The notes beneath the pieces were generated by a model, which made no database searches, had not been told where the DNA came from, and saw only the letters and a list, made by a program, of their open reading frames with translations. From Philonthus cognatus (Eukaryota; Arthropoda; Insecta; Coleoptera; Staphylinidae), in NCBI GenBank assembly GCA_932526585.2, contig OW052249.1:1984001-2048000 (forward strand): DNA of 64,000 nt, given 5' to 3'. A program made the translations under genes and the position numbers. Positions 55,359 to 64,000 of the stretch are shown piece after piece. Every line of letters starts with the position of its first letter. Positions within the stretch are counted from its first letter, which is position 1.

Positions 55359-55768
55359 TTAATTATTTATTAAAAACATTAAACACAATTGTCCACAGTT
55401 TAAATCATCGATTGTCTGGTAGCGTTCATAGTTATAACTTATAACATTATTCTTATCATCTGATCTTAAATATTTTTCAATTTCAATGGAAGGTTTTAAA
55501 TCACCGAAACTGTCAAAGTATTTTACTCTACTGCCACTTTTTTATAAGCTACCCAATGCGTTCCTTCACTTTCTTTATTGTCTAAATTGATAACTGCACT
55601 TTCATTTTTTTTAATTTTTTTCGGTAATGCATTTCTCATATAGACACCTCTAAACGATGGTATTTTCAATAATTTTGCTATTTTTAAAATTTCCAAATTA
55701 TTTAGAGGTCTTTTATGAAGGAACATTATTTTCAGTTTTTTGAATATTCGGGAAAATATAAACCACAT
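55359..55768 (-). pseudogene. pro: Adenovirus-type cysteine protease, frameshifted
   Basis: The first frame (start 55768 or the in-frame ATG at 55726) runs through FLHKRPLNNLEILKIA and the catalytic His in EGTHWVAYKK, then ends at 55523. The second frame resumes at once with a YFDSFGDLKPS segment (acidic catalytic residue side) and a Cys in LNCGQLC, ending at 55359. The shift is explained by one base in an A-run near 55545. Family length is about 120-140 residues. This enzyme normally cleaves capsid precursors during maturation. The break may be real or an assembly error. The start overlaps the PLA2-like gene by 37 nt. Confidence 0.85.
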
Positions 55769-56589
55769 CCTTTTTTATATGGTTTTATGTAATAACCAGA
55801 ACCCACTGATTTGGCTTCCATAGCTCTATTGTGTCGCTCAGCTTCTTTTTGTTGTTCTTTAGCTGATTTTGCACTGTTTACTGCTTTCGCTATAGCGGCT
55901 GCCCCTCCTCCAAGGGAACCCAATGCACCTAAAGCTGCAAATAATGGAATCAACGGAAGAAATCCTCCTTGTTTCGGTATAGGAATGACTCTACGTTTTG
56001 GAAATTTAATTTTTCTCTTATATTTTTTCAAAACATTATATGCAGCTTTTGTAGCATCAAATACACTTTTATGTTTTCTTCTACTGATAGCGTTTCTGGC
56101 CAGTCGAACTGCCTTGTTAAACGTTAAAGTACCACCCCGACTCATTCTTTTGCGGTTTCTACCCTTGCTTTTTCTCTTTTTTAGACCCATTCCAAATGAA
56201 GTTTTCCCTTTCATTGCTGCTGCAACTCCTGCCGATGCAATCTTTTCTCCGGCACTTGGACCAACCTTCTGAATTATTTTTTTTGCAGTTTTGAGTAACC
56301 TCTGATCGGCTATATGCCTTTCTTTTAAATTATTTGTATTATCGTACACTATATCGTGCTCTTTACAAGCTTCGTCGAGTTCGTTTATTCCTTTATCGCC
56401 TCGCGCTAATCTCTTTTCTAATTTTGTTCCAGGCCCACAATAATTATATCCAGGTAAATGAATTTCAAAAGGCAGCTTGTTTATTAATTTATTTAGTAGC
56501 CCCCGACCGATCCATTTGATAGTTCTTTTACGACTGACGGGATAATAGACATACATTTTATTATAAGGTATACAAATAAACTGTGGCAA
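55732..56589 (-). CDS. PLA2-like capsid-associated protein with hydrophobic and basic tail
   Basis: 285 residues, intact. Residues 46-83 hold a parvovirus-type phospholipase A2 motif: PGYNYCGPGT (Ca-binding loop) and the catalytic His-Asp in DEACKEHDIVYD. A very basic middle part follows (KKRKSKGRNRKR), then a hydrophobic Gly/Ala segment (GFLPLIPLFAALGALGSLGG) like the membrane-active part of adenovirus minor capsid proteins. Such proteins are thought to help particles cross membranes. An alternative start is the Met at residue 12. Overlaps the protease gene. Confidence 0.85.
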   Translation of the reverse strand: MPQFICIPYNKMYVYYPVSRKRTIKWIGRGLLNKLINKLPFEIHLPGYNYCGPGTKLEKRLARGDKGINELDEACKEHDIVYDNTNNLKERHIADQRLLKTAKKIIQKVGPSAGEKIASAGVAAAMKGKTSFGMGLKKRKSKGRNRKRMSRGGTLTFNKAVRLARNAISRRKHKSVFDATKAAYNVLKKYKRKIKFPKRRVIPIPKQGGFLPLIPLFAALGALGSLGGGAAAIAKAVNSAKSAKEQQKEAERHNRAMEAKSVGSGYYIKPYKKGCGLYFPEYSKN

Positions 56590-56676
56590 CTTAAAAACTG
56601 TTTATTGATTTTTATAATTTAATTTTAACAAACATTTACCACTTCACCTAATACTAACACATATACTAACTATGTT

Positions 56677-56898
56677 CTACTTAAACCTTGAGTTATATAC
56701 ATTCTCCCTAAAACTACTTTGTAAACAAAAACTTATTGCTAATTCGATTCTTTTCATTTTTTCTTTGAATCTTAAAGAATCATAATAATATATATGCCAT
56801 GCACCTTTCCTAGCTTCTTTATACGCAAATTTCCATACATACATATTATGAATAATATTTTTACTTTCACACATTACTACTTTCTTTTTACTTTCCAT
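56677..56898 (-). CDS. Small Polinton ORF (73 residues), unknown
   Basis: An ATG-to-stop ORF overlapping the end of the 278-residue gene by 11 nt, in the same direction, in the same style as other overlaps in this element. Basic at the start, aromatic-rich in the middle (KGAWHIYYYDSLRFKEKM). No family recognised. It could still be a chance ORF. Confidence 0.45.
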   Translation of the reverse strand: MESKKKVVMCESKNIIHNMYVWKFAYKEARKGAWHIYYYDSLRFKEKMKRIELAISFCLQSSFRENVYNSRFK

Positions 56899-57724
56899 TA
56901 TTATAAGAATCTAACATTATATGTTGCATATCAAAATCAAACAATAACTTATCATTACCATAAAGTAACAATTCATCAATCATACAAGCATATTCATTAC
57001 ATTCGCCTTGCATTATTTTCGAAAAACGAGTTTTCATATCCCCATCCAGTTCATTTAATAAACCCAAGCAAGAATAGTAATATTCACTAAACTTAAGATT
57101 TTTTAAATATTCCAAACGAGACGAAACAACATCAACCAGTTTCCACAATTCACGAAGACCTTCATACGATAAAAATACGTGATTTCCACCGATATCAATT
57201 CTTGCAACTTTACGACAATTATTCATTAAACTAAATGAAATGTTTACTCCATTAAAGCTGATTGTTTGATCCGTATCTACATAAAAAAATGTTTGGTTGA
57301 TATTCACTTTTTGTTCTAAAAATACTGTCCACATCTGTTCATTCAAAGAAATTCCTTGCCCACCCTTACCCAATATTCTAATAACTGGTTCAAGATTAAG
57401 ATCTATGTCCAAACCTACCGACACCCATTTAGAATTACTTTTATTTAAAAAATACGTATTCGACGACAGTAAATTTTTCATAGCGTTCTTCTTTTGTTTT
57501 ACAAGTTGATTGTTGTGGTTGGCATCATCGTTGGTATCGTTGATATTCCATGGAACATCAACAGTAGTAGTCTCACCATGATTCGGTAGATTTATGTTCG
57601 AAAAAGGTTCTTCACCCTCTTCAAAAAATCCCGAGTCATTTGCTGAATTCGCATTATCAATTGGCCCATTATTTTGAATATGTGCTCTAATAATTTGTTT
57701 ATTACTCGGGTTTTGTCGTTTCAC
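56888..57724 (-). CDS. Polinton protein of unknown function (278 residues)
   Basis: Intact ORF, the first gene from the right end. The N-terminal ~90 residues are Asn-rich, polar and probably disordered. The C-terminal part is ordered, with a WVSVGLDIDLNLEPVIRILG segment and helices (LREKLWKLVD-like, from the text LRELWKLVDVVSSRLEYL). I recall related proteins near the right end of insect Polintons but no assigned function. Confidence 0.65.
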   Translation of the reverse strand: MKRQNPSNKQIIRAHIQNNGPIDNANSANDSGFFEEGEEPFSNINLPNHGETTTVDVPWNINDTNDDANHNNQLVKQKKNAMKNLLSSNTYFLNKSNSKWVSVGLDIDLNLEPVIRILGKGGQGISLNEQMWTVFLEQKVNINQTFFYVDTDQTISFNGVNISFSLMNNCRKVARIDIGGNHVFLSYEGLRELWKLVDVVSSRLEYLKNLKFSEYYYSCLGLLNELDGDMKTRFSKIMQGECNEYACMIDELLLYGNDKLLFDFDMQHIMLDSYNNGK

Positions 57725-58590
57725 TAAAATTTCACTTCAATCAATAAATTAATTTATTTTCAAAATAATTACAAATACTTACTTATTATTCAATTTATTA
57801 TTGACAACAACACTAATTAGTGACACAGTTCTGGCAGATGTATTCTTGACAACAACACGTGTACTGTAATAAGTTACACCCATCCGGCAGATCTTATATA
57901 GTCCCATAATATTATGTTGGGGGGAGGTTCTGTATATATTTTTACATCACAACGACCTCACATACTTCTCCTCTGAAAAGGACTAACTACTTTATGTTTT
58001 TCCCGCCTAAAGGAGGTCGTTTGTCCACTCATTAGAATCCAATTGAAGGCATTCAATACCTTTAATCATCGATGTTGCTAACAACACTTTAACCGCATTG
58101 ACAATATTTATTAATAGATTCATATATGACATCTTATGTATTATTCATCAGTCGCCCTTGAACCATCGAGATGAACACATCTTGTCTTGTGCATGGTCCG
58201 CCTATAGCGATACAGCGCATAAAAGCTGTAATGTATCGGGTGAAAATCTTAAGGGGGTAAGGGCCCCTTTGGATTTTGATTAGACACATTATTTGTCTTT
58301 AATGGATGCTAGACAATACGTTAGACCGTGGACTGTAAGCACTCAAGGGTGATATTTTTAGCCGATTCTATGAACCCTACCTCTTCTATTTGGTGAAAAC
58401 TATCTTAAAATTATTAAGAGTATATTGCCTCTTTAGAATCAATAAAACCGTAAAGTAACCTCCTCCTCCTCCTCTTCATTTTATGAGGAGGAGGAAAGAA
58501 GGTTCTTTGGAGATTCTAAAAAGACACCTCCTCCCTACCAGGAGGTTTTAACTCTTTTAATCATTTTGAGGAGTTTCCTCTCAAATGAGG
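57725..58590. other. Right subterminal region of the Polinton
   Basis: No gene is supported. CTTATATAG at about 57893 is a TATA-like box that could serve neighbouring transcription. From 58440 on there are many CCTCCTCC and GAGGAGGA words. A second copy of the terminal word AGCCGATTCTA lies at about 58360, inverted relative to the end. Confidence 0.6.
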
Positions 58591-58623
58591 AGGAGGTTCT
58601 AGAATCGGCTGTAACCCTCTACT
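58585..58623. repeat. Right terminal repeat of the Polinton
   Basis: Ends GGTTCTAGAATCGGCT, then GTAACCCTCTACT. Inverse of the left end with a few changes in the outer 15 bases. Confidence 0.85.
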
Positions 58624-59776
58624 AAACGAATCTAAAAATCAGTTAGTTTTGGGACCGGGACGGGGACAATCAGTATTTGAATGTAAATAGGGACAGTTGA
58701 GAATAGGAAGTTTCAGTGGGATGTGAGTTAGTGAAGTAATGTTAATAAAAAGAGTTGAGTATTGAGAATGGAGTTAGAAAATGGAGAATGGAGTTAGGGA
58801 TAACAGCGCTGGAGAGACTATCACGTAAGAGTAAAATTAATTCCACATCAAACCGACTTAGTTGAAATGAAACAAACAAAACCAGCGAAATAATTTAAAC
58901 ATCTGGGAAAAGGGGGAAGATGAAAGGGGGGGGGGTGAGAATGAGGGATGCATGGTGGTTGATGTGTAAGGCCGAATTGAGCAAGAAAACGAGGTATGTC
59001 CTACTAACTAATCGAAACAGTCGATTGATGTGTTAGGCCAATCCGAGTTAGTATTGCACTAAGTGTCCTACTAACTAACCACACGAATGAGGGATGTATG
59101 GTGGTTGATGTATAAGGCCGAATTGAACGAGAAAACCTACTAACTAATCGAAACAGTCGATTGATGTATTAGGCCAATCCGAGTTAGTATTGCGCTAAGT
59201 GTCCTACTAACTAACCACAAGAAAAAAATAACTCGATTATGAGGTGAAAGGTCGTTCCGCTCATTAATCGAAAATGAATGGCGATTGATGTGTAGGGCCG
59301 ATGTGAGAGATTGTCCTACTAACTAATCGCAAGTGTGTCGAGTGTGTGATGCTAGCTCCGAGATGCTTTTGTGGGTTTTGCCATCTCGTAATGCAAATGC
59401 AGGGGCTAGTTAATTTTGCTGCCACAAGTAGAGTCATACATTTTTTTGAGTTTAACCAAATGCACATGACTTTTAAGCATAAACGTTGGGTAATATATTT
59501 TGTGAATATGAATAATATAAGACATATCAATTCATTAGAAATGTCATGAAATGTCAATAAACTTTGCATACGTTAAGCTCATATCCTGTTTTATTTATTG
59601 TCCACACATCCTCCTAGTCAAATTAAAAGGGAATAAAGACACAGTATTTACGATAATGCATATTGACACAAACAACGAACCTGGTAAATAAATAAAAGGG
59701 TTACTACATACACAACACAACGTAAACAATAATACAAATTATAAATTTGTACAATACCTAGGGTCGAATCACTACA
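58624..59776 (+). repeat. 3' LTR, second part, after the Polinton
   Basis: Resumes with the second AAACGA and matches 36070-37510, with two instead of four 146-bp units. The final 25 bases up to CACTACA are not found at the corresponding end of the 5' LTR. Confidence 0.9.
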
Positions 59777-59796
59777 TGCTTAGTCTGGGAGTGGAC

Positions 59797-60042
59797 CGTC
59801 AAGATTTTCTACATGTCGAGATTTTTGATATTTCTAGATTTATGTCGATTTATTCACAGTTTGTTATTGTTTTATTTTTGAGGAATAGAATATTCACCCA
59901 TTAAGAGCCGAACAAATTATAAAGTTAACTTTAAAAGTTAATTTTAGGTAAAATTTTGCATCTTTTTCTATGATTTCAATGAATGATTTATTATATTCAA
60001 TACGTCGATTTTTTAAAAGAGTTAAATTTAAAATTCAAACGA
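59797..60042. other. Central loop of the hAT-C foldback
   Basis: About 245 bp of unique AT-rich sequence between the two inverted halves. No ORF of note. Confidence 0.6.
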
Positions 60043-60605
60043 GTGTTGTCCACTCCCAGACTATGCATGGAGTAAAATTTCGAGTTTAGAAAAGCCCCGC
60101 GAAAATTTGTCGAGGGTCGCGCAGCGACCCGAGACAAATTTTCGCGGGGCTTTTCTAAACTCGAAATTTTACTTCATGCGCCACGCGTATAAAACACTGA
60201 TTTAAAGTGAAGTTAAAAATGCACTGATAACCAACCCAACTTCGATATTTTTTCAAAATTAGATGTTTTCTTTCCTATCCATGCTGTAAACCTTCAGATA
60301 TTCGTTGTTTTCTTGTAAAAAAACTTCGATTCCCTGTAGTCCTTCGTTCTGCGAAGACCATGGTTGGTCCTTTGAGCTGTAGCCTTTGTAAAACGGTAAT
60401 AAACTTAGTAATCTAGAGTAATCCTTCAATTTGAAACTTCTAAGAACGAGTGTTGTCCACTCCCAGATTAAGCATGAAGTAAAATTTCGAGTTTAGAAAA
60501 GCCCCGCGTAGAAAATTTGTCGAGGGTCGCGCAGCGACCGGAGACAAATTTTCACGGGGCTTTTCTAAACTCGAAATTTTACTTCATGCGCCACGCGTAT
60601 AAAAC
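60043..60605. repeat. Palindromic hairpin modules H15 and H16
   Basis: H15 (60043-60197) and H16 (60450-60605) mirror H14 and H13 of the left half, with the ~250-bp spacer also mirrored. Their central stems (GGGTCGCGCAGCGACCC) are nearly perfect. Confidence 0.92.
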
Positions 60606-60814
60606 ACTGATTTCAAGTGAAGTTAAAAATATACTATTAACGTTGGATATTTTTCATGGTTAAGTAACCAAATATGCATTCACAAATATTTGAATTATTC
60701 GAAAATTTTAATATTTATATTCAAATATGAATAATTTAGTGATTTAAAGATTCATATTAGAATATTTAACTATTTGAATTAATCGAATTCGAATCCCAGC
60801 CTTAATAGCGATCC

Positions 60815-61140
60815 ATGTATCAGGATTCGAATTTTATAAGGATTCGATTCCTTTTAGAAGGATTCGAATCCTTTTATAAGAATTCGAATCCTTTTATAAG
60901 GATTCGAATCCTTTTATAAGAATTCGAATCCTTTTATAAGGATTCGAATCCTTTTATAAGAATTCGAATCCTTTTATAAGGATTCGAATCATCTACGTTT
61001 GGATTCGAATACGAATCCTTTTAAAAAAATGTAACGAATCCGGATCACGAATCCGTTTTCACTAAAGTATTCGAATACCCCTTTAAATCCTCTAAGAGGA
61101 TTCGAATACAGGAATCGAATCCTGAATGATTCGAATCCTG
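60815..61140. repeat. Right subterminal 20-bp repeats of hAT-C
   Basis: A 20-bp unit, GGATTCGAATCCTTTTATAA with A/G variation at the second base, runs as a near-perfect tandem from about 60835 to 60990. Looser GATTCGAATC copies continue to the end. Confidence 0.9.
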
Positions 61141-61965
61141 CCCAGCTCTGGTATAGGTGGGGGTGATTTCCTTCAAAATAATGAAAATTGTATCTCGTCG
61201 TTATTTTAATGAAGCCTTCTATCTGAGCTGAACAAAAATACTTAGGAAACACAAATAGTTAAAAAAAAATTAGTTAAGTAGTTCTTTTCAAACAATTGTT
61301 CTAATGGATCATTGTATAATACCGGGTGTGGCACTTAAGACGCCTCGGACCATAGCTCCGTTACGATAAAAGCTATCGAAAAAATCTAAGAGCAAAGTGG
61401 TGCATAATTACCGTCGCTATGTTTCAAAAATATTTCTAATCATCAGTGGCGTGCCGTACTCCAGTGGCGTACCAACCTTATGTTTTTTTTTTAATGGAAT
61501 GCCCTATTTTTTATTGCAGATTTGGATAGTGCTCGAAGAGTACTTATTTTTTTATTTAACATGTTATACCCTTCACTTTAGCGGTTTCGCTGTTATAACC
61601 CCTTCTTTCAAAATTGCGCCCCATTTTTGAGATTGTTTTGTAGAGAAACTAATTGACGCCGGCGCCTAAATTTTGAATTGAGGTACAGGTTAAGACCTCG
61701 TATACCTTCACATAATTTTTTTTCGGGTAATTTATGGAAAAAAAATAATTTTTGATTGAACTTCGCATGTTGTCATTTTTTTCGAAAATTTCAAACGGCA
61801 CCCCCCTAAAAAAATTACGGCGTTGTACAGCCAAAACTTTAAATTTTTCATTGGTACAAAAAAATTACACATTGCCTAACAAAATTTCGGAGAAAAAAGG
61901 AATTTCATCGCAAATGTCGGGAAACGTTTTCCGTTCCCAAAAGTGCCATGAGAAAACAAAAACAC

Positions 61966-62042
61966 AAATACGGTCAACATAATGGTATGTACCTATTTAT
62001 TCAACATGATATGAAAATTGCAGATAAAGAAAATTTAACAAC
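61966..62042. other. Spacer between left inverted repeat and transposase stop
   Basis: Short AT-rich stretch without further structure. Confidence 0.4.
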
Positions 62043-63103
62043 TTAAACTAAATGTTCGAAATGACGACCTTCCTGATGGAGGCATAACCGCAACTTCGAC
62101 TCACAGGCTCTAGACACTGCCCTAAGGACTTCTGGTGATATACCGCGGAAAGCCGCGCGGATTGTCTCCCTCATATCCTCGACAGTAGTTGGTACCGTCC
62201 TGTAAACCTCGTCTTTGATATGGCCCCAAAGGAAGAAGTCAAGGGGAGTGAGGTCTGGTAATCTTGGCGGCCACCTCACAGGACCCCCACGACCAATCCA
62301 GGAGTCCGGAAACGTTTCATCGAGAAATTCCCGAACGACACGGCTATTATGTGCAGGAGCTCCATCGTGCTGGAAAACTATCTGTCGTAGAGAGGCTAGA
62401 GGGACATTTTCCAAGAGATCATCCAAGTCGTCGCGAAGGAACCTCAAATAACTGTTGCCGTTCAGGTGCCCCTCGATGAAATAAGGACCCAAAAGGTGTT
62501 CTCCAAGTATGCCTCCCCAAACATTCAGCGACCATCTTTGCTGGTGGTATATCATTCGCATGGCGTGTGGGTTTTCATCGGCGTAATAATGGTAGTTGTG
62601 GCGATTGGCATGCCCATTTCAATGGAACGTCGCTTCATCAGAAAATAATACGCGCATAAGAAATGATTCCTTCTGCTCAATTTTGTTGATAGCCCACAAG
62701 CAGAAATCTTGCCTCGCATGAAAATCTTGAGGTTGCAATTCTTGGTGCAGTTGAATCTTAAATGGACGGAATTTGTACTTTTGAAGAACACGATGTACGG
62801 ATCGCGTTGAAATATCGTTATTCCTACTAATATCACGGATACTGGTATGAGGATCTTCAATAACTGCCTCCAGAACCTGCAGTTAATTATTTTCGGTAAA
62901 AACTGTCTTTTTTCTAACTCTCCTTGACCGTTTCACACTTCCCGTAGTAGTAAATCTCTCCAACACTTTTTGAAACGCACGTTCATTTGGATGTGCCCTG
63001 TGCGGATATCTCGCAGCGTACACTCGTGACGCCAAGAAACAATTCTTGTTACATTCTCAAGAATAAATATCATGTCAACCATTTCCTCTTGAGTTCGGAA
63101 CAT
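62043..63103 (-). pseudogene. Mariner DD41D transposase (N-terminal DUF4817 type), broken
   Basis: The start is the ATG at 63103 (MFRTQEEMVDMIFIL), usual for this insect family. The frame is lost within the next ten codons (near 63050). The C2 part of the helix-turn-helix region is in another frame, where a TAA at about 62884-62886 also interrupts it. The catalytic part has its first Asp region near 62640, then MRMIYHQQRWSLNVWGGILG, D in IVFQHDGAPAHNSR and D in PDLTPLDFFLW, with 41 residues between the last two. It ends at 62043. At least three breaks. Confidence 0.87.
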
Positions 63104-64000
63104 TTTTAGAACGATTATCAAAAATGACTTATGGCTGCTACTGGCGTCTAATAATTTACTTTGACAATTACCAATCTTTTGTTTTCTCATGGCACTCTTG
63201 GGAACGGAAAACGTTTCCCGACATTTGCGATGAAATTCCTTTTTTCTCCGAAATTTTGTTATGCAATGTGTAATTTTTTTTTGTACCAATGAAAAATTTA
63301 GAGTTTTGGCTGTACAACGCCGTAATTTTTTTAGGGGGGTGCCATTTGAAATTTTCGAAAAAAATGACAACATGCGAAGTTCAATCAAAAATTACTTTTT
63401 TTCCATAAATTACCCGAAAAAAAATTATGTGAAGGTATAAGAGGTCTTAACCTGTACCTCAATTCAAAATTTAGGCGCCGGCGTCAATTAGTTTCTCTAC
63501 AAAACAATCTCAAAAATGGGGCGCAATTTTGAAAGAAGGGGTTATAACAGCGAAACCGCTAAAGTGAAGGGTATAACATGTTAGATAAAAAAATAAGTAC
63601 TCTTCGAGCACTTTCTAAATCTGCAATAAAAAATAGGGCATTCCATTTAAAACACATAAGTACGGTACGCCACTGGAGTACGGCACGCCACTGATAATTA
63701 GAAATATTTTTGAAACATAGCGACGGTAATTATGCACCACTTTGCTCTTAGATTTTTTTCGATAGCTTTTATCGTAAAGGAGCTATGGTCCGAGGTGTCT
63801 TAAGTGCCACACCCGGTATTTAGGAGATAACTTTACTATATAGGTTTCATAAACTATATAGGTTTCATAAACGCATCAAGTCCCTTGATAATAAACCCTA
63901 TTGTGTAAAAAACATCACATTGAAGGTTTCATCAAAACAACGACGACTTATTCTTTCGTGTTTCGAAATCTTTAAAAAATCGCCAAACTCATTTTCAGAT

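Larger units (their letters stand above)
39547..58623. mobile_element. Polinton (Maverick), 19,077 bp
   Basis: The ends are AGTAG...CTACT, flanked by the 6-bp duplication AAACGA (39541-39546 and 58624-58629), both diagnostic for Polintons. All hallmark genes are present: PolB, retroviral-type integrase, FtsK/HerA ATPase, adenovirus-type protease, and double and single jelly-roll capsid proteins. All identified genes are on the minus strand except one small spliced gene at 45374-45755. The protease has a frameshift and the PolB tail is suspect, but all other genes read through. Confidence 0.96.
35701..59776 (+). mobile_element. Non-autonomous LTR retrotransposon, 3' LTR split by the Polinton
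   Basis: Starts TGTAATAGGTCAGTAGGGGT and ends CACTACA, with the 4-bp duplication TGCT at 35697-35700 and 59777-59780. The LTRs are about 1.8 kb (5', 35701 to about 37510) and about 1.5 kb (3', 39172-39546 plus 58624-59776). A purine tract AAAAGGGGGCGAA abuts the 3' LTR. The internal part, about 1.66 kb, has no pol. The last 25 bases of the 3' LTR have no counterpart at the end of the 5' LTR, so the exact inner boundary and primer site are unresolved. Confidence 0.8.
34854..61150. mobile_element. Non-autonomous hAT foldback element C (outer shell of a three-level nest)
   Basis: The left end CAGAGCTGGG is matched by the right end CCCAGCTCTG, with the perfect 8-bp duplication GTATAGGT at 34846-34853 and 61151-61158. 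Once the LTR element and one TGCT copy are removed, 2,217 bp remain with no transposase. The interior is a long foldback: two hairpin modules and a ~240-bp spacer (35312-35563) are mirrored by 60043-60605 and 60198-60449. The subterminal regions are filled with GGATTCGAATCC-type words. Confidence 0.9.
61322..63816 (-). mobile_element. DD41D mariner with ~640-bp terminal inverted repeats
   Basis: The ends CCGGGTGTGGCACTTAAGAC and the inverse at the right are flanked by TA (61320-61321 and 63817-63818). The inverted repeats run from the ends to about 61965 and 63178 and are nearly identical apart from small indels. The transposase lies between them on the minus strand; its N-terminal codons touch the right repeat. 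Such long, well-matched repeats suggest a young element or one kept matched by gene conversion. Confidence 0.92.

Noticed and set aside
1..64000. tRNA, rRNA or snRNA genes
   Set aside because: No cloverleaf with internal promoter boxes and no ribosomal core sequences were recognised by eye; the only tRNA-like text is the primer-binding site at 30228-30246.

Overview
The window is AT-rich nuclear DNA of an arthropod, most likely an insect. It has canonical GT-AG introns, an errantivirus-type Gypsy element primed by tRNA-Ser, hAT and Tc1/mariner relics, and an insect-type Polinton (Maverick). Almost all of it is mobile DNA nested in mobile DNA. The only good candidate for a host gene is one short exon on the minus strand (19533-19696), so the window may lie within or near introns of a host gene.

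Left part (1-19.1 kb): a foldback-type array built from ~150-bp palindromic hairpin modules is split by a hAT element (541-17238, 8-bp duplication GTTTAGAG). That hAT is itself split by a 14-kb insertion (1596-15796, duplication TATA). Inside the insertion lie a broken IS630/Tc1-like transposase with an unusually wide D-to-E spacing, a hAT MITE (3089-3295), a pair of long inverted repeats (5645 and 15470), a MULE-like non-coding element (7867-11098, 9-bp duplication) and a second, TTF-finger hAT (11265-14629, duplication GTATTTAC). From 19.5 to 22 kb come the host exon and a rearranged DD41D mariner (19992-21924).

Middle (22.6-34.8 kb): a full-length but mutated errantivirus-like Gypsy element lies on the minus strand (22587-30515, duplication TTCC). 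It has 269-bp LTRs, a tRNA-Ser primer site, gag, a broken pol, an F-type env and, between pol and env, a complete macro-domain (ADP-ribose-binding) ORF joined to both neighbours by ATGA overlaps. This captured gene is the most striking coding feature in the window. A mariner-like MITE and several near-perfect palindromes follow.

Right part (34.8-61.2 kb): three elements are nested, each with its own target duplication. A 2.2-kb non-autonomous hAT foldback element (ends 34854 and 61150, duplication GTATAGGT) holds a non-autonomous LTR retrotransposon (35701-59776, duplication TGCT). Its 3' LTR in turn holds a 19,077-bp Polinton (39547-58623, AGT...ACT ends, duplication AAACGA). The Polinton carries protein-primed DNA polymerase B (with an intron), retroviral-type integrase, packaging ATPase, adenovirus-type protease (frameshifted), double and single jelly-roll capsid proteins, a PLA2-like capsid-associated protein and several unassigned genes. 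One of these is a small three-exon gene on the plus strand, which no ordinary ORF scan would show. The last 2.7 kb is a DD41D mariner with ~640-bp inverted repeats (61322-63816).

The Polinton genes form a self-sufficient replication and virion set: integrase for insertion, PolB for copying, ATPase and protease for packaging and maturation, capsid proteins for the shell. The errantivirus set (gag-pol-macro-env) is a separate system. The other transposases are broken. Several frame breaks fall in A or T homopolymers, so some may be assembly errors rather than real mutations.
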